A stretch of 64,000 bases of DNA from Roseicyclus amphidinii (GCF_030163755.1 NZ_JASJOE010000001.1:1-64000), one strand, 5' to 3'. Positions 8,545 to 16,983 are shown, numbered from the stretch's first letter. The notes: generated by a model not told the origin, from the sequence alone. Program-made: numbers and translations.

Positions 8545-8826
8545 CTAAGCCGCCGCCTCAAACTGCATCCTTGATCTGATCATGTTTGCGATTTGGCGGT
8601 TCACGCCAATGATTCTAAGCCTCCTCTGGATGACCGAAAAGCTGTAGTGATCCAACAACCTAACGAAAGATGAGTTCACGAACGAGCTTGTCGCGTTCTG
8701 GACACCAGCGAAGTCGACAGTGATTGATTCTCGCACGCGCAAAGCATCAAGCATCGCACGGAAGAGCATGTCGCCCTGTGCGTTGGTGTCGGCGTATCTC
8801 GATACGTTACGGACAGTTATCACCAT
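8545..8826 (-). CDS. STAS-like domain protein (DUF4325-like)
   Basis: A 93-residue protein with a STAS-like alternation of strands and helices. An N-terminal strand MVITVRNVSRY leads to ITVDFAGVQNATSSFVNSSF, where a strand ending in DFAGV is followed by a Ser/Asn-rich turn, and the C-terminus has LRIIGVNRQIANMI. This matches the small STAS-like DUF4325 group. Its start overlaps the end of the ATPase gene by seven bases, so the two are translationally coupled. By analogy with anti-sigma-factor antagonists, it may be the partner of the upstream HATPase. Base composition is visibly more AT-rich than surrounding genes, suggesting transfer. Biological role unknown. Confidence 0.6.
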   Translation of the reverse strand: MVITVRNVSRYADTNAQGDMLFRAMLDALRVRESITVDFAGVQNATSSFVNSSFVRLLDHYSFSVIQRRLRIIGVNRQIANMIRSRMQFEAAA

Positions 8827-9707
8827 TGGAAGTCTACCGTACCTACGTCGTCAAAGTCGATTTGATCGGTTCTGATGTCGAACTCTATCATGGTTCCTGG
8901 ACAGTAACCCAACCCAGAATATAGCTCCTTTCTTAAGGAATTTCCACTTTTTGAGAATCGCACCGAGCCAGCGCCCGAGCTGACGCGCAACGAACCGCCA
9001 AGGTGTTCGAGCACGTTCTGACGAAGGAAATGCAGTCCAGCGCCACGGTTTGTAGGCAGAGATTTTGACGAGAATCCTTCGTCGAAGGCCCTCGTTATTG
9101 CTGACTGATCATCATGATCAGGCTCAATAGTACGGACTGCGTCAGGAATTCCCCTTCCGAAGTCAGCAATAGCGATCTGCAGCCTGTTTTCGTTGGGATA
9201 CCATTGGGCGAAGGTCGAGCCCACATCGAACTCAGTGTGATCACTGATGTTGTTGAACAACTCTGACATGCAGGTACGGAACTCTGCGAAAGCATCACTT
9301 GGTAGGCCTGAGCATCCCTGAAGCCATGGGATCAGATCAGAGGCGATCCAAGCATGGGAGTCAGTGTGTCTCACTTCAACAAGCGGACGCGTGGTGCTCC
9401 GCGGACAAGCGCCCGGGTTGAGGCGCTGGCCCAAATGTTGATGAAAAAAGAGAGAGTCATCAAGGAAGCGAATGGCCTGCCGTTGCTCATCAAGGCCACG
9501 CCAAGACACCCTTACCCCGTTGCGTATAAGGTAATGTGTCAGGTTGCTGAGAAAGACGACCGCGGGTGGGCGACAGAATCGAAGGGTTGAGAAATCAATG
9601 ACCACCGCTTTGGGCAACACGGACAGGTCGCCGAAGACCTGCCTTGTTTCCATGAACAGCGTGGTTGATTGCGCTTGGTTGGGCACCGAAAAAACGACTG
9701 AACTCAT
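8820..9707 (-). CDS. Histidine-kinase-like ATPase with N-terminal STAS-like region
   Basis: A 295-residue protein in two parts. Residues 1-100 resemble a STAS-like fold (VVIDFSTLRFCRPPAVVFLS). Residues about 135-285 carry the GHKL ATPase motifs: N-box SELFNNISDH (149-158, with Glu149 and Asn153), G1 box DFGRGIP (182-188) and G2 box NRGAGLHFLR (220-229). There is no His phosphorylation domain or membrane segment, so it looks like an RsbW-type soluble kinase/ATPase rather than a sensor. The start at 9707 has GAGG nearby. The STAS-like gene follows in overlap. An 11-bp palindrome ACTAA-C-TTAGT (9769-9779) lies upstream. Composition is AT-rich, implying acquisition. Confidence 0.65.
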   Translation of the reverse strand: MSSVVFSVPNQAQSTTLFMETRQVFGDLSVLPKAVVIDFSTLRFCRPPAVVFLSNLTHYLIRNGVRVSWRGLDEQRQAIRFLDDSLFFHQHLGQRLNPGACPRSTTRPLVEVRHTDSHAWIASDLIPWLQGCSGLPSDAFAEFRTCMSELFNNISDHTEFDVGSTFAQWYPNENRLQIAIADFGRGIPDAVRTIEPDHDDQSAITRAFDEGFSSKSLPTNRGAGLHFLRQNVLEHLGGSLRVSSGAGSVRFSKSGNSLRKELYSGLGYCPGTMIEFDIRTDQIDFDDVGTVDFQW

Positions 9708-9897
9708 ACAAACACCTCAACACATTCCTACCCCCACAACCCGAAGTCCAGTTTGTTTCGCGCGATTTACTAACTTAGTTTCAAGGACATATCCGGGTTT
9801 TCCAAGAGCTTGACCGTACCACAATCTCTCACCTCCACAACCTTGCAGACCAGCGACACTGGGGCAAGCGCCTCATCCGCCACCCCCCCAACGCAAA

Positions 9898-9923
9898 CAG
9901 GCGCCCCCTCCCGGAGGCGCCTG
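9898..9923 (-). terminator. Intrinsic terminator after the iron-binding protein gene
   Basis: The inverted repeat CAGGCGCC ... GGCGCCTG encloses a 10-base loop. It lies 26 bases beyond the stop codon of the minus-strand gene. On that strand it is followed by TTTG, a weak T run. It also separates this GC-rich gene from the AT-rich module to its left. Confidence 0.6.
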
Positions 9924-9948
9924 CCCGCTCACGCATAACCGGCAGAGA

Positions 9949-10968
9949 TCACTCCCACCCGGCCCCGTTCAGCACCTCGACCGCCGCGCCGACGTTCGCC
10001 GCGATGTCGCTCAGGTCGATCGTGTCCGGCCGGAAGATCCCCAGCGCCGCGACCGAGGGCGACAGGCCCACGCCCGGAACCGCCGGGTATTCGTCGTTGC
10101 CCGCCGAGAAATACTCCTGCGCCTGCTCCGACGCGAGGTACTCCAGGAACAGCACCGCGTTGTCGCGGTTCGGCGCGTTCGCCGCCACGCCGCCGCCCGA
10201 CACGTTCATATGCGCGCCGATGTCGTTCTGGTTCGGGAACACCCAGCCGATGTTCGCCAGCTGCTCAGGCGTGATCTGGTCGTCGCCCGAGCGGATGATC
10301 CGCGAGAAGTAATAGGTGTTGGACATGGCGATGTCGCACTCACCCGACGCGATCCCGCGCAGCTGGTCGGTGTCGCCGCCCTGCGGGTCGCGGGCGAAGT
10401 TGCCCACCACCGCTTCGGCCCAATCGGCCACCGCCTCCTCGCCCAGATGCGCGATCAGCGCCGCGGTGATGTTCTGCGTGTAGACGTTCGACGAGGACCG
10501 GATGCAGACCATCCCCTCGTATTCCGGCTTCGCAAGGTCCTGGTAGGTCAGCGGCGGGTTCTCGACCTCGGTCTTGTCGTAGAACAGGATGCGCGCGCGC
10601 TGCGAAAACGCGAACCAGTGGTTGCCGTCATCCTGCAGGTAGGCCGGAACGCGCGTCTCAAGCACGTCGCTTTCCACCGGCTGCAGCAGCCCCATCTCGG
10701 TCGCGCGGGCCAGCCGGACGGTATCCACCGTCAGGAAGACATCGGCCGGGCTGTTCTCGCCCTCGGCCTGCATCCGCGCGATCAGCTCGTCGGCATTGCC
10801 CTCGATCCGGTTGATCGTGATGCCGGTCGCCTCGGTGAAGTCGGAATACAGCCGCTCGTCGGTGTCGTAGTGGCGCGAGGAATACAGGTTCAGCTCCTGC
10901 GCCTGCGCCGCGGTCAGCGTCGAGGCGGCGATGGCGGTGCCCAGAAGGGCGGCAAGCGTGCGGGTCAT
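9949..10968 (-). CDS. Ferric iron ABC transporter substrate-binding protein (FbpA/FutA type)
   Basis: A 339-residue periplasmic protein. A Sec signal peptide (residues 1-23, ending AQA) precedes the mature start QELNLYSSRHYDTDERLYSD, the usual opening of FbpA/FutA proteins. The segment ADVFLTVDTVRLARA and the later SNTYYFSRI, containing consecutive tyrosines, match the family's iron-ligand region. It captures Fe(III) in the periplasm and delivers it to the permease. The likely permease is at 6035-7729 on the plus strand. A TGA-N9-TCA iron box lies 32 bases upstream of its start. Confidence 0.9.
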   Translation of the reverse strand: MTRTLAALLGTAIAASTLTAAQAQELNLYSSRHYDTDERLYSDFTEATGITINRIEGNADELIARMQAEGENSPADVFLTVDTVRLARATEMGLLQPVESDVLETRVPAYLQDDGNHWFAFSQRARILFYDKTEVENPPLTYQDLAKPEYEGMVCIRSSSNVYTQNITAALIAHLGEEAVADWAEAVVGNFARDPQGGDTDQLRGIASGECDIAMSNTYYFSRIIRSGDDQITPEQLANIGWVFPNQNDIGAHMNVSGGGVAANAPNRDNAVLFLEYLASEQAQEYFSAGNDEYPAVPGVGLSPSVAALGIFRPDTIDLSDIAANVGAAVEVLNGAGWE

Positions 10969-10999
10969 GGGAGGCTCCGTGATTGTGCCGTGATATACC

Positions 11000-11014
11000 T
11001 GACTGAATTACTCA
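11000..11014. promoter_or_regulatory. Iron-Rhodo-box upstream of the iron-binding protein gene
   Basis: TGA-CTGAATTAC-TCA is an exact match to the TGA-N9-TCA motif proposed for iron-regulated genes in Rhodobacterales. It lies 32 bases before the minus-strand start codon, where a repressor would block transcription when iron is plentiful. Confidence 0.65.
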
Positions 11015-11060
11015 GCTGGGTTGCCGCCCTTCAATCCCATCCCGACGCCCCTGTCAACAA

Positions 11061-11080
11061 TCCCGACAAAAAACATCGGA
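11061..11080. promoter_or_regulatory. Second copy of the iron-permease promoter motif
   Basis: These 20 bases match 17 of 20 in the permease promoter (5981-6000) and have the symmetric form CGA-N9-TCG. The site lies between the divergent iron-binding protein and MFS genes, 67 bases before the MFS start, so it may control either gene. Confidence 0.4.
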
Positions 11081-11147
11081 CACCGCGCCCGCTTGTCGCG
11101 GCCCCGCCCACGGTGCAGGGTCCGCCAGCACGAGGGGAGGGACCATA

Positions 11148-12323
11148 ATGCGCGCAGGGATCGCGTTCCTGATCGCCGCCTACATGCTCAGCCAGTTCTA
11201 CCGCGCCTTCCTCGCGGTGCTGGCCCCTGCGCTGGCCAGCGATATCGGAGCCACAACCGGCGATCTCGCCCGCGCCTCGGGGCTGTGGTTCGCGGCCTTC
11301 GCGCTGATGCAGCTGCCCGTGGGCTGGGCGCTCGACCACCTCGGGCCGCGGCGCACGGCGGCCACGCTGTTCCTCATTGGCGGCGCGGGGGGTGCCACGC
11401 TCTTCGCCACCGCGCAAAGCCCCGCCATGCTGTCGGCGGCGATGATCCTCATCGGCATCGGCTGCGCGCCGATCCTGATGTCGACCTATTACATCTTCGC
11501 CCGCCAATTCTCGGCCGCCGTCTTCGGCACGCTGGCGGGCGTCACCGTGGGGCTGTCCTCGCTCGGCAACATCCTTGCCGCCGCCCCGCTCGCCATCCTG
11601 ATAGACACCTTCGGCTGGCGCGCCACCGTCGGCGGCTTCGCGGCCCTCACCGCCGCCATCGCCATCGCCATGGCCCTCCTCGTCCGCGACCCGGAAAAGC
11701 CCCAGGGCGAGGCGAAGGGCTCGCTCCTCGACTTGCTGCGCATGCCGCAGCTCTGGCCGATCCTCGTGATGATGTTCGTCTGCTATTTCCCGGCGGCAGG
11801 CCTGCGCGGCCTCTGGATCAGCCCCTATCTCGCCGACCGCTTCGGCGCGGACCTCGCCCAACTGGGCACGGCCACGCTGGTCATGGGGCTTGCCATGGTG
11901 GCGGGCAATTTCGCCTACGGCCCCGCCGACCGGCTGTTCCGCAGCCGCAAATGGCCGATCCTCATCGGCAACCTCGGCGTCGCCGCGCTCTGCCTTGGCT
12001 TCTGGGCTGTGCCCCCCACCGGCGCGACAGCCGCCATCGCCATGTTCGCCCTGATCGGGCTTCTGGGCGCGTCCTATCCCATCGTCATCAGCCACGGGCG
12101 CAGCTTCTGCCCCCCGCACCTGACGGGGCGGGGGGTGACGTTGCTCAACCTGTTCGGAATGGGCGGGGCGGGGGTGATGCAATTCGCATCGGGCCCCACC
12201 TTCGCCACGCTCGCCGACACACGCACCGGGGCCGAGGCCTATGGCGCGCTCTTCGGCCTCATCGGCCTCGTCATCCTGATCGGCCTTGCGATCTACAGCC
12301 GGGCCGAGGACCGGACCGGCTGA
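11148..12323 (+). CDS. MFS transporter
   Basis: A 391-residue hydrophobic protein with about 12 membrane spans. The loop after span 2 reads GWALDHLGPRRTAA, the MFS signature between spans 2 and 3. A second cytoplasmic stretch (VRDPEKPQGEAKGSLLDL) splits the two six-helix halves. GGAGGG lies 7 bases before the ATG at 11148. The substrate cannot be told from sequence. The gene diverges from the iron-binding protein gene and shares its regulatory interval, which carries two iron-box-like motifs, so an iron-linked role such as siderophore or metal export is possible but only inference. Confidence 0.8.
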   Translation: MRAGIAFLIAAYMLSQFYRAFLAVLAPALASDIGATTGDLARASGLWFAAFALMQLPVGWALDHLGPRRTAATLFLIGGAGGATLFATAQSPAMLSAAMILIGIGCAPILMSTYYIFARQFSAAVFGTLAGVTVGLSSLGNILAAAPLAILIDTFGWRATVGGFAALTAAIAIAMALLVRDPEKPQGEAKGSLLDLLRMPQLWPILVMMFVCYFPAAGLRGLWISPYLADRFGADLAQLGTATLVMGLAMVAGNFAYGPADRLFRSRKWPILIGNLGVAALCLGFWAVPPTGATAAIAMFALIGLLGASYPIVISHGRSFCPPHLTGRGVTLLNLFGMGGAGVMQFASGPTFATLADTRTGAEAYGALFGLIGLVILIGLAIYSRAEDRTG

Positions 12324-12330
12324 CGCTTGA

Positions 12331-12350
12331 GGTGGGCGGTTGCGCCCACC
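12331..12350. terminator. Bidirectional hairpin between convergent genes
   Basis: A perfect 8-bp stem, GGTGGGCG-GTTG-CGCCCACC, lies in the 36-base gap between the MFS gene (ending 12323) and the helicase gene (ending 12360). It lacks a T run but can serve both strands. It resembles one half of the REP-like element at 8448-8507. Confidence 0.55.
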
Positions 12351-12359
12351 ACACTCGGC

Positions 12360-13652
12360 TTACGCCGCGCGACGCCGCGGACGGCGACGCTTCGCGCCGG
12401 GGTTGCCCGGCCGCTGCTCTGCGCCATGCGGCTTGCCCTGCGCCTTGGGCGCACCGCGCCCGCGACCGGCAGCGCCACCGCCACCGCCACCACCGCGGCG
12501 GGGCTTTTCCATCTTCACCGCCTTGGGCCGCGTGCCGCTGGACACCGGGATCTCCACCTTCATCAGCTTCTCGATCTGCACCAGCAAATCGACCTCCTCG
12601 GCGCAGCAAAAGGCGATCGCCTCGCCCTCACGGCCCGCGCGCGCGGTGCGGCCGATGCGGTGGACGTAATTGTCCGGCGTGTCGGGCAGCTCGTAGTTGA
12701 TCACATAGGCCACGCCGGGAATGTCGATGCCGCGCGCGGCGACATCGGTGGCCACCAGCGTGGTGATCTGCCCCTCGCGGAAGGCCTTGATCGCGCGGTC
12801 GCGCTGGCCCTGGCTCTTGTTGCCGTGGATCGAGGCGGCGTTGTAGCCGTCATCGACCAGCCCCTTCATCAGCTTTTCCGCGCCGTGCTTGGTGCGCGCG
12901 AAGACCAGCGTCAGCGCGTCCCGGTCACGGTCGAGGATCTCGCGCAGCTTGCGCGGCTTCTCGCCCTTCTCGACGTATTGCACCGATTGCGTGACCTTGT
13001 CCGCGGCCTTGCCGGGGGGCGAGACCTGAACCTTGCGCGGATTGGTCAGATAGGCGCGCGACAGCTCCTCCATCTGCTTCGGCATGGTGGCCGAGAACAG
13101 CATCGTCTGCCGCGGCGTGCCCAGCGCGGGCGCGATCCGGCGCAGCGCGTGGATAAAGCCCAGGTCGAGCATCTGGTCGGCCTCGTCCAGCACAAGGTGC
13201 CGCGCCTGCCGCAGGTCGACCGCACCGCGGTCCATCAGGTCGATCAGCCGACCCGGCGTGGCGACAAGAATGTCGGTGCCACGGGCCAGCGTGCCGATCT
13301 GGCGGTTGATCGACTGGCCGCCCACGACGGTGGCGACCTTGATCGGCGTGTTCATCGTGAAATGCCGCAGGCTGTCGGCGATCTGGTTCACCAGCTCCCG
13401 CGTCGGCGCAAGGATCAGCGCGCGCGCCGTCCGGGTCTGGGGGCGCGTATCCTCTTCCATCAGATGCGCGATGAGCGGCAGACCGAAGGCCAGCGTCTTG
13501 CCGGTGCCGGTCTGGGCAAGCCCCAGGATGTCGTGACCTTCCAGCGCAAGCGGGATCGCCTGGTTCTGGATCGGGGTCGGTTTGTCGAAGCCACCGGCCT
13601 TGAGCGCGTTGCGCAGAACCTTGTTCAGGCCAAGCATGTCGAAATCGAACAA
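12360..13652 (-). CDS. DEAD-box ATP-dependent RNA helicase (RhlE type)
   Basis: A 430-residue helicase. The Q motif (GFDKPTPIQNQAI, about residues 21-33) is followed by Walker A AQTGTGKT, PTRELV, TPGRLIDLM, the DEAD box VLDEADQML and SAT. The second RecA domain has ARGIDIPGV and HRIGRTARAG. The tail is Gly/Arg-rich with a run of seven Gly (RRGGGGGGGAAGRG), typical of RNA-binding extensions. I place the start at a TTG (13652) because AAAGGAT lies about 6 bases upstream; the alternative is the ATG at 13637, five codons in. The much longer frame reaching 13916 has no family support. Likely roles are RNA unwinding in decay or ribosome assembly. Confidence 0.9.
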   Translation of the reverse strand: MFDFDMLGLNKVLRNALKAGGFDKPTPIQNQAIPLALEGHDILGLAQTGTGKTLAFGLPLIAHLMEEDTRPQTRTARALILAPTRELVNQIADSLRHFTMNTPIKVATVVGGQSINRQIGTLARGTDILVATPGRLIDLMDRGAVDLRQARHLVLDEADQMLDLGFIHALRRIAPALGTPRQTMLFSATMPKQMEELSRAYLTNPRKVQVSPPGKAADKVTQSVQYVEKGEKPRKLREILDRDRDALTLVFARTKHGAEKLMKGLVDDGYNAASIHGNKSQGQRDRAIKAFREGQITTLVATDVAARGIDIPGVAYVINYELPDTPDNYVHRIGRTARAGREGEAIAFCCAEEVDLLVQIEKLMKVEIPVSSGTRPKAVKMEKPRRGGGGGGGAAGRGRGAPKAQGKPHGAEQRPGNPGAKRRRPRRRAA

Positions 13653-14053
13653 TTCGTATCCTTTCGGGCGCCGCGGTCCTCGCGGTCGCCACAAGATTGG
13701 GCCGCACATCGGGTGCGGCGGACGAAGGGTGCGACCGGGCCGTCTACTGGCCACGATCGTCAGAACCCTGCGTGAAGGGGAACTGGGGATGGGTCTGTCG
13801 CCGTCAGGCCCGCGGGGCATGTGCCCCGGCCGACTGCTCACGCGGCAGCGCGGCGACATGGCTGGCATGTGCGCGCTCCGGGGGCTCATGTCAAGCGCCG
13901 CGTCGCGCGTATGCACCCGGTGTGTACGCGATGTGTACGGGATGTGTACGCCGTTTTTCGGCCACAGCGGCCGCCCAAGGACACCCTGCCCCTTCCCCTC
14001 GGCGGGTGGCTCCTGTAAGCGCCGCCCATCCTGAGCCTCGAAGGAAACGCATC
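13653..14053. other. 401-base gap between divergent helicase and asd genes
   Basis: Both flanking genes read outward, so both promoters must lie here. The right half contains three 11-bp direct repeats (13921-13953) and a short palindrome GGCC-ACAGC-GGCC near 13970. No convincing small gene was found: the plus-strand frame running in from 13697 lacks coding character and would only extend Asd beyond its normal length. Confidence 0.6.
13921..13953. repeat. Three 11-bp direct repeats TGTGTACGNNN
   Basis: TGTGTACGCGA, TGTGTACGGGA and TGTGTACGCCG are directly consecutive. The eight-base core is invariant and contains the GTAC palindrome. The 11-bp period places each core on the same DNA face, about 100 bases upstream of asd. 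This arrangement suits a cooperative DNA-binding protein, though slippage duplication is the simpler origin. Confidence 0.65.
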
Positions 14054-15076
14054 ATGGGATACCGCATCGTCGTCGCGGGCGCCACGGGCAACGTGGGCCG
14101 TGAAATGCTGAACATCCTCGCCGAACGGGAGTTCCCCGTCGACGAGATCGCAGCCCTTGCCAGCCGCAAATCGCTGGGCACCGAGTGCAGCTTCGGCGAC
14201 AAGACGTTGAAAACGAAGGATCTTGATACCTTCGACTTCACCGGCTGGGACATCGCGCTCTTCGCCATTGGCTCGGAAGCCACCGAGAAATACGCCCCCA
14301 AGGCCGCCAAGGCCGGCTGCATCGTGATCGACAACAGCTCGCTCTACCGCTACGACCCCGACGTGCCGCTGGTGGTTCCCGAAGTGAACCCCGAAGCGGT
14401 CGAGGGCTACGCGAAAAAGAACATCATCGCCAACCCCAACTGCTCCACCGCGCAGATGGTCGTGGCCCTTAAACCCTTGCACGACAGGGCAAAAATCAAG
14501 CGCGTGGTCGTCTCGACCTACCAGTCCGTCTCGGGCGCGGGCAAGGAAGGCATGGACGAGCTGTGGGACCAGACCAAGGGCATGTATGTCCCCGGTCAGG
14601 AACGCGCGCCGTCCAAGTTCACCAAGCAGATCGCCTTCAACGTCATCCCCCACATCGACAAGTTCCTCGATGACGGCTCGACCAAGGAAGAGTGGAAGAT
14701 GGTCGCCGAGACCAAGAAGATCCTCGACCCATCGGTAAAAGTTACCGCAACCTGCGTGCGAGTCCCTGTTTTCGTTGGACATTCCGAGGCGATCAACATC
14801 GAGTTCGAGGAGTTCCTCGACGAGGACGAAGCCCGCGATATCCTGCGTGAGGCCCCCGGCATCATGGTGATCGACAAGCGCGAGGACGGCGGCTACGTCA
14901 CGCCCATCGAATGCGTCGGCGACTATGCGACCTTCATCAGCCGCATACGGCAGGACAGCACCATCGAGAACGGCATCAACCTGTGGTGCGTCTCCGACAA
15001 CCTGCGCAAGGGCGCGGCGCTGAACGCGGTGCAGATCGCCGAAACCCTCGGCAACCGCGTGTTGAAAAAGGGCTAG
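14054..15076 (+). CDS. asd: Aspartate-semialdehyde dehydrogenase
   Basis: A 340-residue enzyme that reduces aspartyl phosphate to aspartate semialdehyde with NADPH, leading to lysine/diaminopimelate, threonine and methionine. The NADP-binding loop VAGATGNVGREML is at 7-19. The active site lies in ANPNCSTAQMV with Cys130. HSEAINIEFEE holds the conserved region following the catalytic His area. The ATG at 14054 is preceded by AAGGAAA. The length is normal and the gene stands alone, with a hairpin terminator downstream. Confidence 0.95.
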   Translation: MGYRIVVAGATGNVGREMLNILAEREFPVDEIAALASRKSLGTECSFGDKTLKTKDLDTFDFTGWDIALFAIGSEATEKYAPKAAKAGCIVIDNSSLYRYDPDVPLVVPEVNPEAVEGYAKKNIIANPNCSTAQMVVALKPLHDRAKIKRVVVSTYQSVSGAGKEGMDELWDQTKGMYVPGQERAPSKFTKQIAFNVIPHIDKFLDDGSTKEEWKMVAETKKILDPSVKVTATCVRVPVFVGHSEAINIEFEEFLDEDEARDILREAPGIMVIDKREDGGYVTPIECVGDYATFISRIRQDSTIENGINLWCVSDNLRKGAALNAVQIAETLGNRVLKKG

Positions 15077-15091
15077 GTCCAAGCTCTCCCG

Positions 15092-15122
15092 CTCGGCGGC
15101 GCTTCGCGCAAGGGCCGCCGAG
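15092..15122 (+). terminator. Hairpin terminator after asd
   Basis: A nine-base perfect stem CTCGGCGGC ... GCCGCCGAG with a 13-base loop starts 16 bases after the asd stop. No strong T run follows, so Rho or slow release may assist. Confidence 0.5.
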
Positions 15123-15201
15123 ACACCGCTTTCCCATTGCCCCACGACGGGCAAGGGCGCACTTCTGGGGGCGGGACCGCCACCGGAAGGACCACACCAC
15201 A

Positions 15202-16848
15202 ATGCGTTTCGCCCTGTCACTCACCGCGCTGCTTCTGGGCAGCGCTGCCCATGCCGATGACATCCTGATCCGCGCCGACATCGCCGCCGCGACGGTCTAT
15301 CTGTCGGGGGCCGACGTCACCCGCAGTGCCGAGGTCACCCTGCCCGCAGCCGCCCATCGCCTGCTCATCGCCCTGCCCGACGCTGCGCAGGCCGACCGGC
15401 TTGCCGTGACGGGGCCCGAGGGCCTGACCCTCGGCCCGCTCGAGCGGATCAGCGGTTTCGCCATCACGGAAGGCGCACTCGACACCCCGGCGCAGGCACA
15501 GGCGCGCGCCGCGGTCGAGACCGCCGAAGAAGCGCTGCGCGTCGCCTTGGATGCCGTCGCCACAGCCGACGGGACGATCCGCGCGCTCGAGGCGCAGATG
15601 GACTACCTTGCCGCCCTGACCCGCGGCGGCAGCGACGGGGCCGCGATGCCCGGCGATCCGGCGCTCGTCCCGCAGCTGCTGGCGACGCTCGGCTCCGAGA
15701 CCGCCCGCGTTCAGGCCGAGCTGCTGGCCGCGCGCGCCGAGCGGCGGACCCTGACCGAGGCCGTGACCGACGCGCAAGACGCGCTTGCCGCCGCAAGCGA
15801 CGCGCTGGCGCGGCTCCGGCCGCTCGGCACCGCGGTGGACGTGATCGCCGTGCCGGTGCAGGCCATGGACGCGACCGAAGGGACGATCCGCCTCGACTAC
15901 CTGACCTATGGCGCGGGGTGGGAACCCGGCTACGAGATCCGCCTCGACAGCGGGACCGGCGCGCTGGAGCTGGCCCGCTTCGTGACCGTCTACGCCAGCG
16001 GCTCCGCGCTCTGGCAGGGGGTGGAGATGTCCTTTTCCACAGCCGAGCCGAACCGCCAGCGCATCCCTTCGGTCCTGTCGCCCAGCCCCGCCCGCATCGT
16101 CGAGCCGCAACCGCCCGCAAGCGATGCCGCGGGCTTTGCAAGCTCTTTGCAGCGGTTGGTGGAGCCCGAGGCGATGGCCGTCATGGAACCCGTGATGGTC
16201 GAGGATCGCGCCGCGCTTCGCATCGAGGGGCTGTCGCTCCGCTACGACTATGCCACCCCGGTCAGCATCGGCCCCTCGGGCGAGGCGGTTCTGCCGCTCG
16301 ACGCGCTGACGCTGCAGGCCGAGACCGAGGCGCGCGCCGTGCCGCGCTTCGACGAAACCGCCTTCCTCGTCGCCACGGCGACCAATGACAGCGGTGAGCC
16401 GATCCTGCCGGGCTATGCCCGCTTCTACCGCGACGGCGCGCTGGTGGGCGAAGACCTGTTGCCGATGATCGCGGCGGGGGCCGAGGCCGAGATGGGCTTT
16501 GGTCCGCTCGATCACCTGCGGCTCATGTGGATCGACCGTTCGCTCGCCGAGGGGGACCGCGGCCTGTTCACCAGTGCCAGCACGCAGGAACGGCGGATCG
16601 GCTTCGGGGTCGAGAACACCTCGGACCGGGCCGAGACGGTGCGGCTTCTCTACGCGACGCCCTTCGCCGAGCAGGAGGATCTGGGCCTCGATCTGTCGCT
16701 GTCGCCCGCGCCGGATGCGCGCGACGTGGACGAGCTGCGCGGCGTGCATGCCTGGTCGCTGGAGCTTGGGCCGGGTGAAACCGGAATGGTCGAATTGACG
16801 GTTACGCTTGATTGGCCCGAGGATCAGCGCCTGACCTGGCGGCCCTGA
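15202..16848 (+). CDS. DUF4139 domain protein (MuiA-like)
   Basis: A 548-residue exported protein. A signal peptide (1-18, ending AHA) precedes a DUF4140-like N-terminal strand region (AAATVYLSGADVTRSAEVTL). A long Ala-rich coiled coil spans about 90-210. The DUF4139 beta-rich part begins around 225 with LDYLTYGAGWEPGYEIRLDS and runs to the end. Relatives were named mucoidy inhibitor A, but the molecular function is unknown. The start is the ATG at 15202, because the frame to its left (from 14911) overlaps asd and lacks a signal peptide. Convergent with the sbtB-like gene. Confidence 0.8.
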   Translation: MRFALSLTALLLGSAAHADDILIRADIAAATVYLSGADVTRSAEVTLPAAAHRLLIALPDAAQADRLAVTGPEGLTLGPLERISGFAITEGALDTPAQAQARAAVETAEEALRVALDAVATADGTIRALEAQMDYLAALTRGGSDGAAMPGDPALVPQLLATLGSETARVQAELLAARAERRTLTEAVTDAQDALAAASDALARLRPLGTAVDVIAVPVQAMDATEGTIRLDYLTYGAGWEPGYEIRLDSGTGALELARFVTVYASGSALWQGVEMSFSTAEPNRQRIPSVLSPSPARIVEPQPPASDAAGFASSLQRLVEPEAMAVMEPVMVEDRAALRIEGLSLRYDYATPVSIGPSGEAVLPLDALTLQAETEARAVPRFDETAFLVATATNDSGEPILPGYARFYRDGALVGEDLLPMIAAGAEAEMGFGPLDHLRLMWIDRSLAEGDRGLFTSASTQERRIGFGVENTSDRAETVRLLYATPFAEQEDLGLDLSLSPAPDARDVDELRGVHAWSLELGPGETGMVELTVTLDWPEDQRLTWRP

Positions 16849-16983
16849 GGCGCGCGCCGACCTTGGCCAAGGGCGCACCCGCACCGCGCCAGCGGTGCCA
16901 CCGCCGTCGCTGACGCAGACCGAAGGTCGAGATGCGCGGCTGCGCCCCCCCCCTGGGGTTACGGGCAACGGTGGGGCGAGGGG

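Noticed and set aside
13697-14053. N-terminal extension of Asd from an upstream start
   Set aside because: Asd homologues begin at MGYRIVVAGATG; the extra residues have no match and the real start has AAGGAAA upstream.
13653-14053. CRISPR-like repeat array
   Set aside because: The three 11-bp repeats are contiguous, without spacers, and too short.
16849-16983. Terminator between the DUF4139 and sbtB-like genes
   Set aside because: Only imperfect GC-rich pairings (CAGCG ... CGCTG) without a T run were found, too weak to annotate.
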